A stretch of 64,000 bases of DNA from positions 1 through 64,000 of the forward strand of contig VXOJ01000005.1 in the NCBI GenBank assembly GCA_009840115.1. Reading direction: 5' to 3'. The stretch is from Gemmatimonadales bacterium (GTDB lineage Bacteria > Gemmatimonadota > Gemmatimonadetes > Palauibacterales > Palauibacteraceae). Positions 24,322-31,220 of this stretch are shown here, in pieces; within the stretch, counting starts at the first letter, position 1; every line of letters begins with the position of its first letter. The translations under genes were made by a program, and so were the position numbers. A model generated the notes under the pieces. It searched no databases. It was not told the origin of the DNA and saw only the letters and a list, made by a program, of their open reading frames with translations.

Positions 24322-25601
24322 TCGCTTACCGTCGTCCGATTGTCGTTCCAGCGGCGGATTGCGAGACAGGCGTTGTGCCCTCCGAAGGCGAACGAGTTCG
24401 ACAGGGCGACGGGGACGGGGCGCTCGATGGGGCCGCCGTGGGCGTAGTCGAGATCGCACTCCGGATCTGCCTCCTCGAAGTTGATCGTGGGCGGGATGAC
24501 GCCGTGCCTGCAGACCAGCATGGAGATCACGGCCTCGATGGCCCCGGCGGCCCCCAGCGGATGACCTGTCATCGACTTCGTCGCGCCCACCACCGTGGAT
24601 CGCGCGTGCTCGCCCAGCACTTCCTTGATCGCCTTCGTCTCGGCGGCATCCCCGACTGGCGTCGCGGTCCCGTTCGCGTTGATGTAGCCGATGTCCTCGA
24701 CCGCGAGGCCGGCGTCTTCGATCGCCTGCTGCATGGCCAGTCGGGCGCCGACGCCATCCGGAGCGGGAGCCGTCATGTGATACGCGTCCGCGCTCTGTCC
24801 GAAACCGACGATCTCCCCCAGAATTCGCGCGCCGCGCTCCCTCGCGTGCTCCAGTTCCTCGAGAATCAGCATCCCCGAGCCCTCTCCCAGCACGAAACCG
24901 TCTCGCCGGGCGTCGAAGGGGCGGCAGGCCTTCTCCGGGTCGTCGTTGCGCGTCGACATCGACCCCATGGACGCGAAGCCGGCGACCGCGAGCGGCGTGA
25001 TGGCGGACTCCGTCCCTCCGGCGATCATCACATCCGTCTCCCCCCTCCGGATCGAGCGGAAGGCGAGGCCGAGCGAGTGGCCGCTCGACGCGCAGGCGGA
25101 CACGGTCGCGTAGTTCGGGCCGCGCGCCCCGTACACGATGGACAGGAGTCCGACCGTCATGTCCGGGATGAACATCGGGATGAGCAGGGGGGAGACGAAC
25201 CTCGGTCCCTTCGACAGGAGCTTCCTGTGCTGCGCCTCCAGCAGCGGGAGCCCGCCGACCGCGACCCCGACGACGACGCCCGTCCGATCCGGAGGCAGGT
25301 GGGCGAGCCCGTCGCCGAACCCCGCCTGTTCCATGGCCTGGGAGCCCGCGGCAATGGCGAGCTGCAGGAACCGGTCCGCGCGGCGCGCTCCCTTTCGGTC
25401 CAGGTACTCCAGAGGGTTGAAGCCCTTCACCTCACAGGCGAAGCGGACGGCCTGGCCGGAGGCGTCGAAGAGGGTGATCGGACCCGCGCCGCTCACGCCG
25501 TGGAGGAGCGCGTCCCAGGTGGAGTCCACATCGAGACCAATAGGCGTGACCATCCCGACGCCCGTGATGACGACACGCCTCGGTGGATCGGTGTGGATCA
25601 A
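24318..25601 (-). CDS. Beta-ketoacyl-ACP synthase II-like protein with altered active site
   Basis: A 427-residue KAS II (FabF) homologue spanning the full thiolase-like fold. The nucleophile C170 is intact in TVSACASSGHS. The second active-site histidine H347 (KSMTGHPLGAAG) and the lysine K342 are also present. The first catalytic histidine, normally in NAHGTSTP, is asparagine N310 here (NANGTATPVGD; codon at 24672-24674). In FabB/FabF this His helps decarboxylate malonyl-ACP, so activity may be changed. No acyl carrier protein or other fab gene is adjacent, so it may be a secondary condensing enzyme rather than the housekeeping FabF. The ATG at 25601 is the usual family start. It converges on the TM2 gene with a 4-bp overlap. 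Confidence 0.88.
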   Translation of the reverse strand: MIHTDPPRRVVITGVGMVTPIGLDVDSTWDALLHGVSGAGPITLFDASGQAVRFACEVKGFNPLEYLDRKGARRADRFLQLAIAAGSQAMEQAGFGDGLAHLPPDRTGVVVGVAVGGLPLLEAQHRKLLSKGPRFVSPLLIPMFIPDMTVGLLSIVYGARGPNYATVSACASSGHSLGLAFRSIRRGETDVMIAGGTESAITPLAVAGFASMGSMSTRNDDPEKACRPFDARRDGFVLGEGSGMLILEELEHARERGARILGEIVGFGQSADAYHMTAPAPDGVGARLAMQQAIEDAGLAVEDIGYINANGTATPVGDAAETKAIKEVLGEHARSTVVGATKSMTGHPLGAAGAIEAVISMLVCRHGVIPPTINFEEADPECDLDYAHGGPIERPVPVALSNSFAFGGHNACLAIRRWNDNRTTVSD

Positions 25602-25770
25602 GCGGATGCTCCTCCCGCCATTCTCGTCTGGTCTCCGGACGGAACGATCCCGTCATGGAATCCTGGGATCAACGTCGTTCCGCTCCGCACCGCGTCGGGA
25701 GGAGATAATACAGTGAGGCGAAAGACCTGACATGACCCCCGAAGACGGCGGGCTGGGAAGGGGATTCTAA

Positions 25771-25860
25771 ACGGAGGGGGTGGGATTGGGTCGCCGCTGC
25801 GCGGCTCCCCGAGCTCGCTCCCTCCGGTCGCTCGGTTCGAACCCATGTGGGCTTACGCCC
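25771..25860 (-). repeat. Partial tRNA-Ser 3' copy interrupted by a 48-nt insert
   Basis: Bases 25771-25787 repeat the acceptor/T-arm end of the intact tRNA-Ser (same as 25870-25886, 17 of 17). Bases 25836-25860 repeat its T-loop/variable-arm part (same as 25885-25909, 24 of 25). Between them lie 48 bases (25788-25835) absent from the intact gene. The interruption falls inside the T-loop. Read on the minus strand, the insert folds into two hairpins: CCGAGC...GCTCGG and GCCGC-GCA-GCGGC. The tRNA's 5' half is missing, so this copy cannot make a tRNA. It resembles an integration scar or a small mobile structured element, but no integrase is present. Confidence 0.8.
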
Positions 25861-25870
25861 TGCTTCCATA

Positions 25871-25954
25871 CGGAGGGGGTGGGATTCGAACCCACGTGGG
25901 CTTACGCCCGCCGGTTTTCAAGACCGGTGCATTCAGCCGCTCTGCCACCCCTCC
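25871..25954 (-). tRNA. tRNA-Ser (anticodon TGA)
   Basis: The minus strand gives a class II cloverleaf. Acceptor GGAGGGG pairs with CCCCTCC. The anticodon stem CCGGT/ACCGG encloses loop CTTGAAA, so the anticodon is TGA. The long variable arm (CGGGC GTAA GCCC) is characteristic of serine tRNAs, and the T-arm is GTGGG TTCGAAT CCCAC. Discriminator is G, as expected for Ser. CCA is not encoded. Its 3' part is duplicated just downstream (25771-25860). Confidence 0.96.
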
Positions 25955-26010
25955 GGGTGTGGGTCGGAAACTGGCCCGGCGACGGGGGCCGATCAAGGTG
26001 ACGGGGCGCT

Positions 26011-27264
26011 TCAGGTGTCGGGGGCGAGGGTGATTCGGTATCGGACGACGCGTTGGATGCCGAGGTCGTCCAGGCTGACGGCCCACACGTCGTTGCCGTC
26101 GAACACCGGGAAGGGGTTGGAGGAGAAGTCTTCGGGCGGATTCACGGCTCCCAGGTAGGTTCCGTCGGCTTCGAACACATCGAACCGGAGCGGAGACCGC
26201 CACACGAAGGGCGTTGAGAACGGGCTGTCCGGGTCGTGGTCCTCGTTCTCGACCTCCTGCGCCTCGGTGGCGACCCGCACCCATATGCGGCCGTCCCGTC
26301 CGGGGTAGAGCCCGGCGAAGGGCGGCTTCGTGTCGGGGATGGAGGGTCCGTCCCACGTCCAGCCCGGCACGGTCATTCCGATGCCGCGCTCGGTCTGGGC
26401 GCGGGCCTGCTCCGCCTCGCGCGGGAAGACGCGGGCGGGCTCGTGCGTTCGCTCGATTCGGAGGACGCCGTCCGGGACCTCAAGATCGATCGCATAGCGG
26501 GACGAGATTCCGCTGGCGAAGTGTCCGCCGGGGTGGACTACCCAGATCGCCCGCGGCGCGAACGGAACTCCGTACGTCGCCATGGCGCCGTCCCTCTCTC
26601 CCGTGACGGTCTCGCCCTCGAAGTCGCCGTGCGGCGGCGCCACGGTGTCGCGGGGCGTTCCATCGGGGTCGAAGATGGCCAGCAGGCTGCGACCGAAACC
26701 GGTCGCATCGGAAGGGTCGCGGGCCGCCACGTACATCCTCCCCCGACCGTCCGTCCACAGCGGCTGGTTCGAATAGAAGGCGGGGACATAGGGCCATTCC
26801 TCCAGCGACTCCTCTTCGGGGCCGTAGACCTGCAGGCGCGCATTGCCCGGATCGCGCACGACGATCCGCCGGTCGGGAAGCAGGGCCATCGCCTCGGGTC
26901 GTTCCAACTCGCCGGGGCCCTGTCCGGGCCCTCCCAGGGTCCGCACGTGGCCGCCCTCCGGGTCGAACATGCGGACTTCCCGGGCCTGCTGGTCGAACAC
27001 GTAGACGTTGCGGTCGTCGTCCACCGCGATGGACCCGATGCGGCCGAAGAGGTATTCGTCGGGGCCCTCGACCTCGCCGATCGACAACTCCGGGACGAGC
27101 GTCGCGTCCCCGCCCCACACGCTCCCCGACAGGGTGCGAACGACGACCGTGTCGCCGATCCTGTCGGTCACCACCTGCGGACCGCGCGCGACCTCCGTGC
27201 CGGTGCCGCAGGCGGCGAACGCCACCGAGAGCACGGCGAACCACGAATCTTTCGTCGCCTGCAT
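26011..27264 (-). CDS. Exported 6-bladed beta-propeller protein
   Basis: A 417-residue secreted or lipid-anchored protein. The signal peptide ends VLSVAFAACGTGTE, a reasonable lipobox. The body has repeated NHL/6-bladed-propeller units: IGSIAVDDDRNVYVFDQQ, VRMFDPEGGHVRTLGGPGQGPGEL, MALLPDRRIVVRDPGNARLQVY and GRIWVRVATEA. The GRxGQGPGEF-type motif recurs in the propellers at 59577-63877. These proteins are abundant in Gemmatimonadota and Bacteroidota; they may bind ligands or partner proteins, with no enzymatic activity known. ATG 27264 is preceded by AGGAGG 7 bases upstream. It is divergent from the small secreted protein at 27452. Confidence 0.85.
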   Translation of the reverse strand: MQATKDSWFAVLSVAFAACGTGTEVARGPQVVTDRIGDTVVVRTLSGSVWGGDATLVPELSIGEVEGPDEYLFGRIGSIAVDDDRNVYVFDQQAREVRMFDPEGGHVRTLGGPGQGPGELERPEAMALLPDRRIVVRDPGNARLQVYGPEEESLEEWPYVPAFYSNQPLWTDGRGRMYVAARDPSDATGFGRSLLAIFDPDGTPRDTVAPPHGDFEGETVTGERDGAMATYGVPFAPRAIWVVHPGGHFASGISSRYAIDLEVPDGVLRIERTHEPARVFPREAEQARAQTERGIGMTVPGWTWDGPSIPDTKPPFAGLYPGRDGRIWVRVATEAQEVENEDHDPDSPFSTPFVWRSPLRFDVFEADGTYLGAVNPPEDFSSNPFPVFDGNDVWAVSLDDLGIQRVVRYRITLAPDT

Positions 27265-27280
27265 CGCTTGCCTCCTGGAC

Positions 27281-27325
27281 CGGACGCGCGAGAGCGCCCC
27301 CCTCGGACGCGTGAGGGCGCCCCCC
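27281..27325. repeat. 22-bp tandem direct repeat in divergent promoter region
   Basis: Bases 27281-27302 and 27304-27325 are two copies of a 22-bp unit (CGGACGCGYGAGRGCGCCCCCC) matching at 20 of 22 positions with a period of 23. They lie just upstream of the propeller gene start at 27264 and its ribosome binding site, where operators would be expected. Function unknown. Confidence 0.6.
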
Positions 27326-27332
27326 GTAGAAA

Positions 27333-27349
27333 CTATCGTCCCACGATAG
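27333..27349. promoter_or_regulatory. Perfect 7-bp inverted repeat, candidate operator
   Basis: CTATCGT (27333-27339), CCC, ACGATAG (27343-27349) form a perfect dyad. It is conspicuously AT-richer than its surroundings and lies between the divergent propeller gene (start 27264) and secreted-protein gene (start 27452). Its size fits a dimeric repressor site, or a weak hairpin. No regulator gene is adjacent. Confidence 0.45.
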
Positions 27350-27451
27350 GTTGTCCGGCGCTGCGGCGACCGGCACCTTCGAGCTTCGAATGGACGAGAG
27401 GTCTCAGATCGGCGGCGCCGCTGCGGGCGGTCGCGCGAAGGGAGTGAAGCG

Positions 27452-27901
27452 ATGACGAGGATCGGACGGTTCCGGGTCGGATTGGCGGGGTTCGTGGCGG
27501 CCGCGGCGATGGCCGTCTCCCACGGCGCTCTGCACGCCCAGGAGTCCTGGCTCGTCGGGACGTGGGAGGGCACGGCGGAGACCCCCAGCATGCCGGGCGG
27601 CCCCACCATCTCCATGACCTGGGCGGTCGAGGCGGCGGAAGATGGAACTTTGACGGGAAGCTGGACGGGCGACGCGGCGGGACAGAGCTACACCCGCGAA
27701 ATGTCCGACATCTCGGTCGACGGAGACACCTTCGGCTTCACCGTGCGCATCGAGGATCAGGGTCAAACGGGAGAGTTCGTCTTCGAGGGGACGATGGCGG
27801 AGGGCGAGGTCAGCGGCACCTTCGAGGTTCGTCCGGAAGGAATGCCGGCCGTGATCACGGGAACCTTCTCCGGCGCCCGGGCCGAGGAAGACGGCGCCTG
27901 A
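27452..27901 (+). CDS. Small secreted protein, beta-rich, unknown function
   Basis: A 149-residue exported protein with signal peptide VGLAGFVAAAAMAVSHGALHAQ. The mature part starts ESWLVGTWEG and consists of short alternating strands (GTLTGSWTGD, DTFGFTVRIED, TGEFVFEGTMAEGEVSGTFEV, AVITGTFSGAR). This resembles the lipocalin-like or META-type barrels seen in many secreted bacterial proteins, but no specific family can be named. ATG 27452 follows GGGAGTGAAGCG. Its stop codon lies inside the first unit of a three-copy 20-bp tandem repeat. Confidence 0.75.
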   Translation: MTRIGRFRVGLAGFVAAAAMAVSHGALHAQESWLVGTWEGTAETPSMPGGPTISMTWAVEAAEDGTLTGSWTGDAAGQSYTREMSDISVDGDTFGFTVRIEDQGQTGEFVFEGTMAEGEVSGTFEVRPEGMPAVITGTFSGARAEEDGA

Positions 27902-27955
27902 CGCCGGTAGCCCGCGCCTGACGCCGGCAGTTCGCGCCTGACGCCGGCGGCCCGC
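27896..27955. repeat. Three-copy 20-bp tandem repeat spanning a stop codon
   Basis: The unit GCCTGACGCCGGTAGCCCGC occurs at 27896-27915, 27916-27935 and 27936-27955 with few mismatches. The first copy contains the last codon and TGA stop of the upstream secreted-protein gene, so the stop codon itself has been duplicated twice downstream. It ends 11 bases before the tRNA-Gly(CCC) gene. Replication slippage is the simplest origin. Confidence 0.85.
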
Positions 27956-27966
27956 GCCGAAAAAAA

Positions 27967-28039
<73 letters not shown>

Positions 28040-28075
28040 GCGCTGCCGCATGGTTGTGGCTGCCGTACGTCGTAG

Positions 28076-28149
28076 TGGGGCGGGAGGGACTTGAACCCCC
28101 GACTTCTGCGATGTGAACGCAGCGCTCTGGCCAGCTGAGCTACCGCCCC
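28076..28149 (-). tRNA. tRNA-Val (anticodon CAC)
   Basis: A minus-strand cloverleaf with acceptor GGGGCGG/CCGCCCC, D-arm GCTC...GAGC, anticodon stem CTGCG/CGCAG around loop TTCACAT (anticodon CAC), and T-arm with TTCAAGT loop. Discriminator is A, as usual for valine. CCA is not encoded. It lies 36 bases from tRNA-Gly(CCC) on the same strand, so the two are likely cotranscribed. Confidence 0.95.
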
Positions 28150-28250
28150 GGACAGCCCCCTCACGGGGCCAGCGATGTTACGCGGACGCCCCATCCCCTG
28201 TCAAAGCTGCCGGCGGTCGGTGCGGGGCTCTCGGAGGGTCTTCCGGCGGG

Positions 28251-29255
28251 TCAGCTCCGCCAGGGCGTGAGCAGCTTGAAGAAGGCGTCCGTGTTGTCCT
28301 GCACGAACTCGCGGACGCTCTTCTCGGTGTTCGCCCGCGTGGAGATGTAGCACTGCTGACACGTGTTCTGCTTCGTGAACTTCTCCAGCATGTCCTCCTG
28401 CCGGTCGAAGTACGCCATCACCATCGCGCACGGCGTGAGCCGTCCGTCCGGGTTGATGACGAGGAAGCGGCGTCCCGCCTGGCACCCGGGGATCCCTCCC
28501 TCCGTCAGAAACCGGTGGAATTTCCACAGCACGCGCGGCGTCGTGTAGACCGGATATCCGGCGTTGCGCAGGTCGATGACCTCCTGCAGGCTGTTCGCCA
28601 GCCCCTCCAGCCCATCGCCCTCGATGAGCCCGTCCCGGTCCTGCACGCGCAGGTGCGTGTAGACGGAGAAGTTGATCGGCACGCCCCAGTCCTTCGCCAC
28701 GCGCACCATGTCCCCGATGTCCCGGTAGTTCCACGCGGTGATGCACACGTTGAGCAGGATGTCGTCCGCATCCGTGCTCTGGCGGCGGATCTCGGGCACC
28801 ACGCGGGCCATGCGGTCGAACAGGCCGGGGATGCGGCGGAACTCGTCGTGTCTCTCGTCGGGAAAGTCGAGCGAGGTGGACAACTGGTGCATCCCGCTGT
28901 CCTTGAGACGGAAGAAGCGCTCCGGCGTGAGGTTCGACGCGTTCGTGACCACGATCATCCAGGGCAGCCCGCTCTTGTTCGTCATCGCGTCGACGATGTC
29001 GTACACGTCTCCGCGCGCGAGCGGTTCGCCTCCGGACGCGTGCGACACGACGGGCCGAAGCTCCCGGCAAATCGCCGCATAGTCCTCGGCCCCGAGGCGC
29101 TCCTCCTTGATCGGGCCGCCCCAGTTGCAGTGCCAGCAGTTCGCCGTGCAGGCGTGCGTGATCTCGAACGAGACGGAGAGCGGCTTGTTCTGGATCCGGT
29201 TCCGGATGCCCCGGGCGAGCATGCGTGCGGCCATGGCTCCGGAGATGTTCGGCAT
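28251..29255 (-). CDS. Radical SAM protein with SPASM-like C-terminus
   Basis: A 334-residue radical SAM enzyme. The [4Fe-4S]/SAM cluster motif is CTANCWHC (CxxxCxxC) near residue 36. The following ASGGEP segment matches the SAM-binding GGEP motif. The C-terminal region holds further cysteines (IPGCQAG, LTPCAM, NTCQQCY) in an arrangement resembling a SPASM or twitch auxiliary cluster. Such enzymes modify peptides, lipids (HpnH-like) or cofactors; no precursor peptide was found next to it. It begins 4 bases after the VTT membrane-protein gene on the same strand, so the two are probably one operon and the substrate may be membrane-associated. Confidence 0.88.
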   Translation of the reverse strand: MPNISGAMAARMLARGIRNRIQNKPLSVSFEITHACTANCWHCNWGGPIKEERLGAEDYAAICRELRPVVSHASGGEPLARGDVYDIVDAMTNKSGLPWMIVVTNASNLTPERFFRLKDSGMHQLSTSLDFPDERHDEFRRIPGLFDRMARVVPEIRRQSTDADDILLNVCITAWNYRDIGDMVRVAKDWGVPINFSVYTHLRVQDRDGLIEGDGLEGLANSLQEVIDLRNAGYPVYTTPRVLWKFHRFLTEGGIPGCQAGRRFLVINPDGRLTPCAMVMAYFDRQEDMLEKFTKQNTCQQCYISTRANTEKSVREFVQDNTDAFFKLLTPWRS

Positions 29256-29259
29256 CCGT

Positions 29260-29973
29260 TCAACCCTGCCCAGTGTCTGCCTGGTGTCTCGCCTTCCATC
29301 GCTTGACCCCCTCGGGGATGGCCTTCACGAGGTACATCGCGAAGACCACGGCCACGCACGCGATCAGCACCCAGTTCGGGATCGGAATCGTGGCTCCGAG
29401 GAGAGCAAGAAGGTAATAGCGGGGAAAACGGGCGACCACCAGCGCCGCGACCCACTTTCCCATGGGGTACTGGATGGAGAATGCCAGGAACTTGAAGGGG
29501 AAGAAGGGGATGGGCGCGAAGCCGGTCGCCACGATGGTGGCGAAGGGCCACCTCATGAACCAGGAGATCGCCTTCCGGTAGAACCTCTTGCGCTTGTATG
29601 CCCGGATGTTCTGCAGGTTCAGGAGGGGGACGAAGACGAGGTGGTCCATGACCCCCGCGATGGCCGTTCCCAGCGTGGCCCACGCCGCGGCGAGCCACAG
29701 GTCCGCGACCTTCCCGAAGTAGATGAGGACGGGCTCGTGGGGGAAGACGGAGATCGCCGTGTTCGCCGGGATGGAGTAGAAGGCGAGATACAGATAACTG
29801 TCGGATTGGAAGTCGCGCAGGAGGAGGATCGACGTCGTGAGGCCGATCGCGATCATCAGCCCGCCGCAGATCCAGACCGCGGGCCCGAGGTGCGTCCGGC
29901 CCTCCGCCTCGGACGCGCCGCCGGATGCGCCGCCGACGGCGTCGCCGACCCTGTCGATCTGGTCCTGCCCCAT
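29260..29973 (-). CDS. VTT (DedA/SNARE-associated) domain membrane protein
   Basis: A 237-residue integral membrane protein with the VTT-domain pattern: an N-terminal helix (VWICGGLMIAIGLTTSILLL), a re-entrant-like central part (TLGTAIAGVMDHLVFVPLL) and FAPIPFFPFKFLAFSIQYPMGKW, which carries the conserved proline-rich loop. DedA/VTT proteins act as lipid scramblases or flippases. The start is set at ATG 29973 because GGAGAG lies 5 bases upstream; ATG 30009 in the same frame is a less supported alternative. The downstream radical SAM gene follows after 4 bases, suggesting joint work on a lipid substrate. That link is inference. Confidence 0.82.
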   Translation of the reverse strand: MGQDQIDRVGDAVGGASGGASEAEGRTHLGPAVWICGGLMIAIGLTTSILLLRDFQSDSYLYLAFYSIPANTAISVFPHEPVLIYFGKVADLWLAAAWATLGTAIAGVMDHLVFVPLLNLQNIRAYKRKRFYRKAISWFMRWPFATIVATGFAPIPFFPFKFLAFSIQYPMGKWVAALVVARFPRYYLLALLGATIPIPNWVLIACVAVVFAMYLVKAIPEGVKRWKARHQADTGQG

Positions 29974-30109
29974 CACCGCTCTCCACCGTAGCTTTGTGTC
30001 CTGCGGCATGGCCGTGTCCCGCTGAAACTACCGTCACCCGGCTCGCGGTGCTCCGGGCGGGGCGCGCGAAGAGGAGGATCCGATCGGCAACCAGCGCAAC
30101 GACACCCGG

Positions 30110-30349
30110 ATGGACTGCCCGGAGTGCGGCGACCGCGTGGGGCGGTCCGATCAGACCTGTCAGAAGTGCGGCGAACCGCTGTCGTTCGCGCCGGACGAGA
30201 CGGGCGTGCACTGCGCGGTCTGCGGCGACGCCATCGGCGCCTACACCGAGACCTGCCCGGGCTGCGGCGAGACGGGCTATCCCGCGCTCCGTCCGCGCCG
30301 CGGCCGCAAGTGGAAGGGTTCGCGCCCGGACGGTCTGACCCGGACGTGA
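30110..30349 (+). CDS. Double zinc-ribbon protein
   Basis: A 79-residue protein with four CxxC knuckles: CPEC, CQKC, CAVC and CPGC. They are arranged as two zinc ribbons (residues 3-20 and 35-52) followed by a basic tail (RPRRGRKWKG). This arrangement suggests a structural or nucleic-acid-binding metalloprotein; no defined role is known. The start is ATG 30110. Its stop overlaps the TrmJ-like start (GTGA at 30346), so expression of the two is coupled and it may assist the RNA methyltransferase. Confidence 0.8.
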   Translation: MDCPECGDRVGRSDQTCQKCGEPLSFAPDETGVHCAVCGDAIGAYTETCPGCGETGYPALRPRRGRKWKGSRPDGLTRT

Positions 30350-31155
30350 CCGAGGGCCGCGCCCGGCTCGACCGGACCTGCATCGTCCTCCACGAGCCGC
30401 AGGATGTCGTCAACGTCGCGCTTGTGATTCGCGCGATGAAGAACATGGGCCTGTCGCGTCTCCGGCTCGTGAACCCCGCGGAGTTCGATGCGTGGCGCAT
30501 CACCGGGATCGCGCACGACACCGAGGACGTCGTGGAGCGCATCCGCATCTTCGACGACCTCCCCTCCGCCCTCGCCGATGCGAGCTACGTGCTCGGCGCG
30601 ACCGCCCGCCGCCGTTCCACCCGCCACGAGTGGTGGAGTCCCGAGGGCGCGGCGACGGAATTCACCGGTCCCGCCGGCGGGCGCGAGGGGCGGCTCGCCG
30701 TCGTGTTCGGCCGGGAGGATCGGGGGCTCTCCAACGAGGCGCTCGATCTCTGTCACGGACTCGTGTGCATCCCCACGAACCCGGACCACACCTCGATGAA
30801 CCTCGCCCACGCGGCCGTCATCATTCTCTACGAACTGCGGAAGGCGGCGCTCGGCCCCGACGACTGGGAGGGGCGCGACCTGGAGGGCAAGCGACGCCGC
30901 CGGACCCCGCCCGCCCTGCACGGCGAACTGGAAGAGTTCTTCGATATCTGGGAGCGGGCGATGGAGGAGGCCGGCCTCTTCCACGGCATCGACCCGGCGC
31001 CGAAGATGCGGAGTTTCCGGAACATCTTTCAGCGCGCGGACCTCGACCGGCGCGAACTCGGTCTCATCCTCGCGGTGGCGTACGAGGTGCTGAACTTCGC
31101 GCGGAGAGAGAAGAAGCGCGCCCGGGAGCGCGCGGAGACGGAGGCCGACGGCTAG
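30346..31155 (+). CDS. trmJ: TrmJ-like SPOUT RNA 2'-O-methyltransferase
   Basis: A 269-residue SPOUT-class methyltransferase. The N-terminal CIVLHEPQDVVNVALVIRAM helix, VFGREDRGLSNEAL (motif 2) and CIPTNPDHTSMNLAHAAVII (motif 3) form the knotted SAM-binding site and closely match TrmJ/TrmH-family enzymes that methylate the ribose at position 32 of tRNA. The C-terminal helical extension (HGELEEFFDIWERAMEEAGLF) is the TrmJ-type tail. The GTG start at 30346 overlaps the zinc-ribbon stop. The gene converges on rho. Family is certain; target nucleotide is inferred from family. Confidence 0.88.
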   Translation: MTEGRARLDRTCIVLHEPQDVVNVALVIRAMKNMGLSRLRLVNPAEFDAWRITGIAHDTEDVVERIRIFDDLPSALADASYVLGATARRRSTRHEWWSPEGAATEFTGPAGGREGRLAVVFGREDRGLSNEALDLCHGLVCIPTNPDHTSMNLAHAAVIILYELRKAALGPDDWEGRDLEGKRRRRTPPALHGELEEFFDIWERAMEEAGLFHGIDPAPKMRSFRNIFQRADLDRRELGLILAVAYEVLNFARREKKRARERAETEADG

Positions 31156-31160
31156 CGGCT

Positions 31161-31220
31161 GGATTCGCTGGCGCAGTGCCAGATTCGCTGGCGCAGTGCT
31201 AGATCCGCTGGCGCAGCTTC
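31161..31220. repeat. Three-copy 20-bp tandem repeat at the rho stop codon
   Basis: Units at 31161-31180, 31181-31200 and 31201-31220 share RGATYCGCTGGCGCAG. The last unit holds the final codons of rho (LRQRI on the minus strand), and the rho stop codon is formed at the unit junction. The other two copies are downstream of rho and would encode the same residues again. This is the second 20-bp triplication at a stop codon in the window. Confidence 0.85.

Noticed and set aside
25780-26158. Short frames with GVGFEPTWA-like peptides around the tRNA-Ser region
   Set aside because: These are translations of the tRNA and its fragment, a known artefact of automated annotation.
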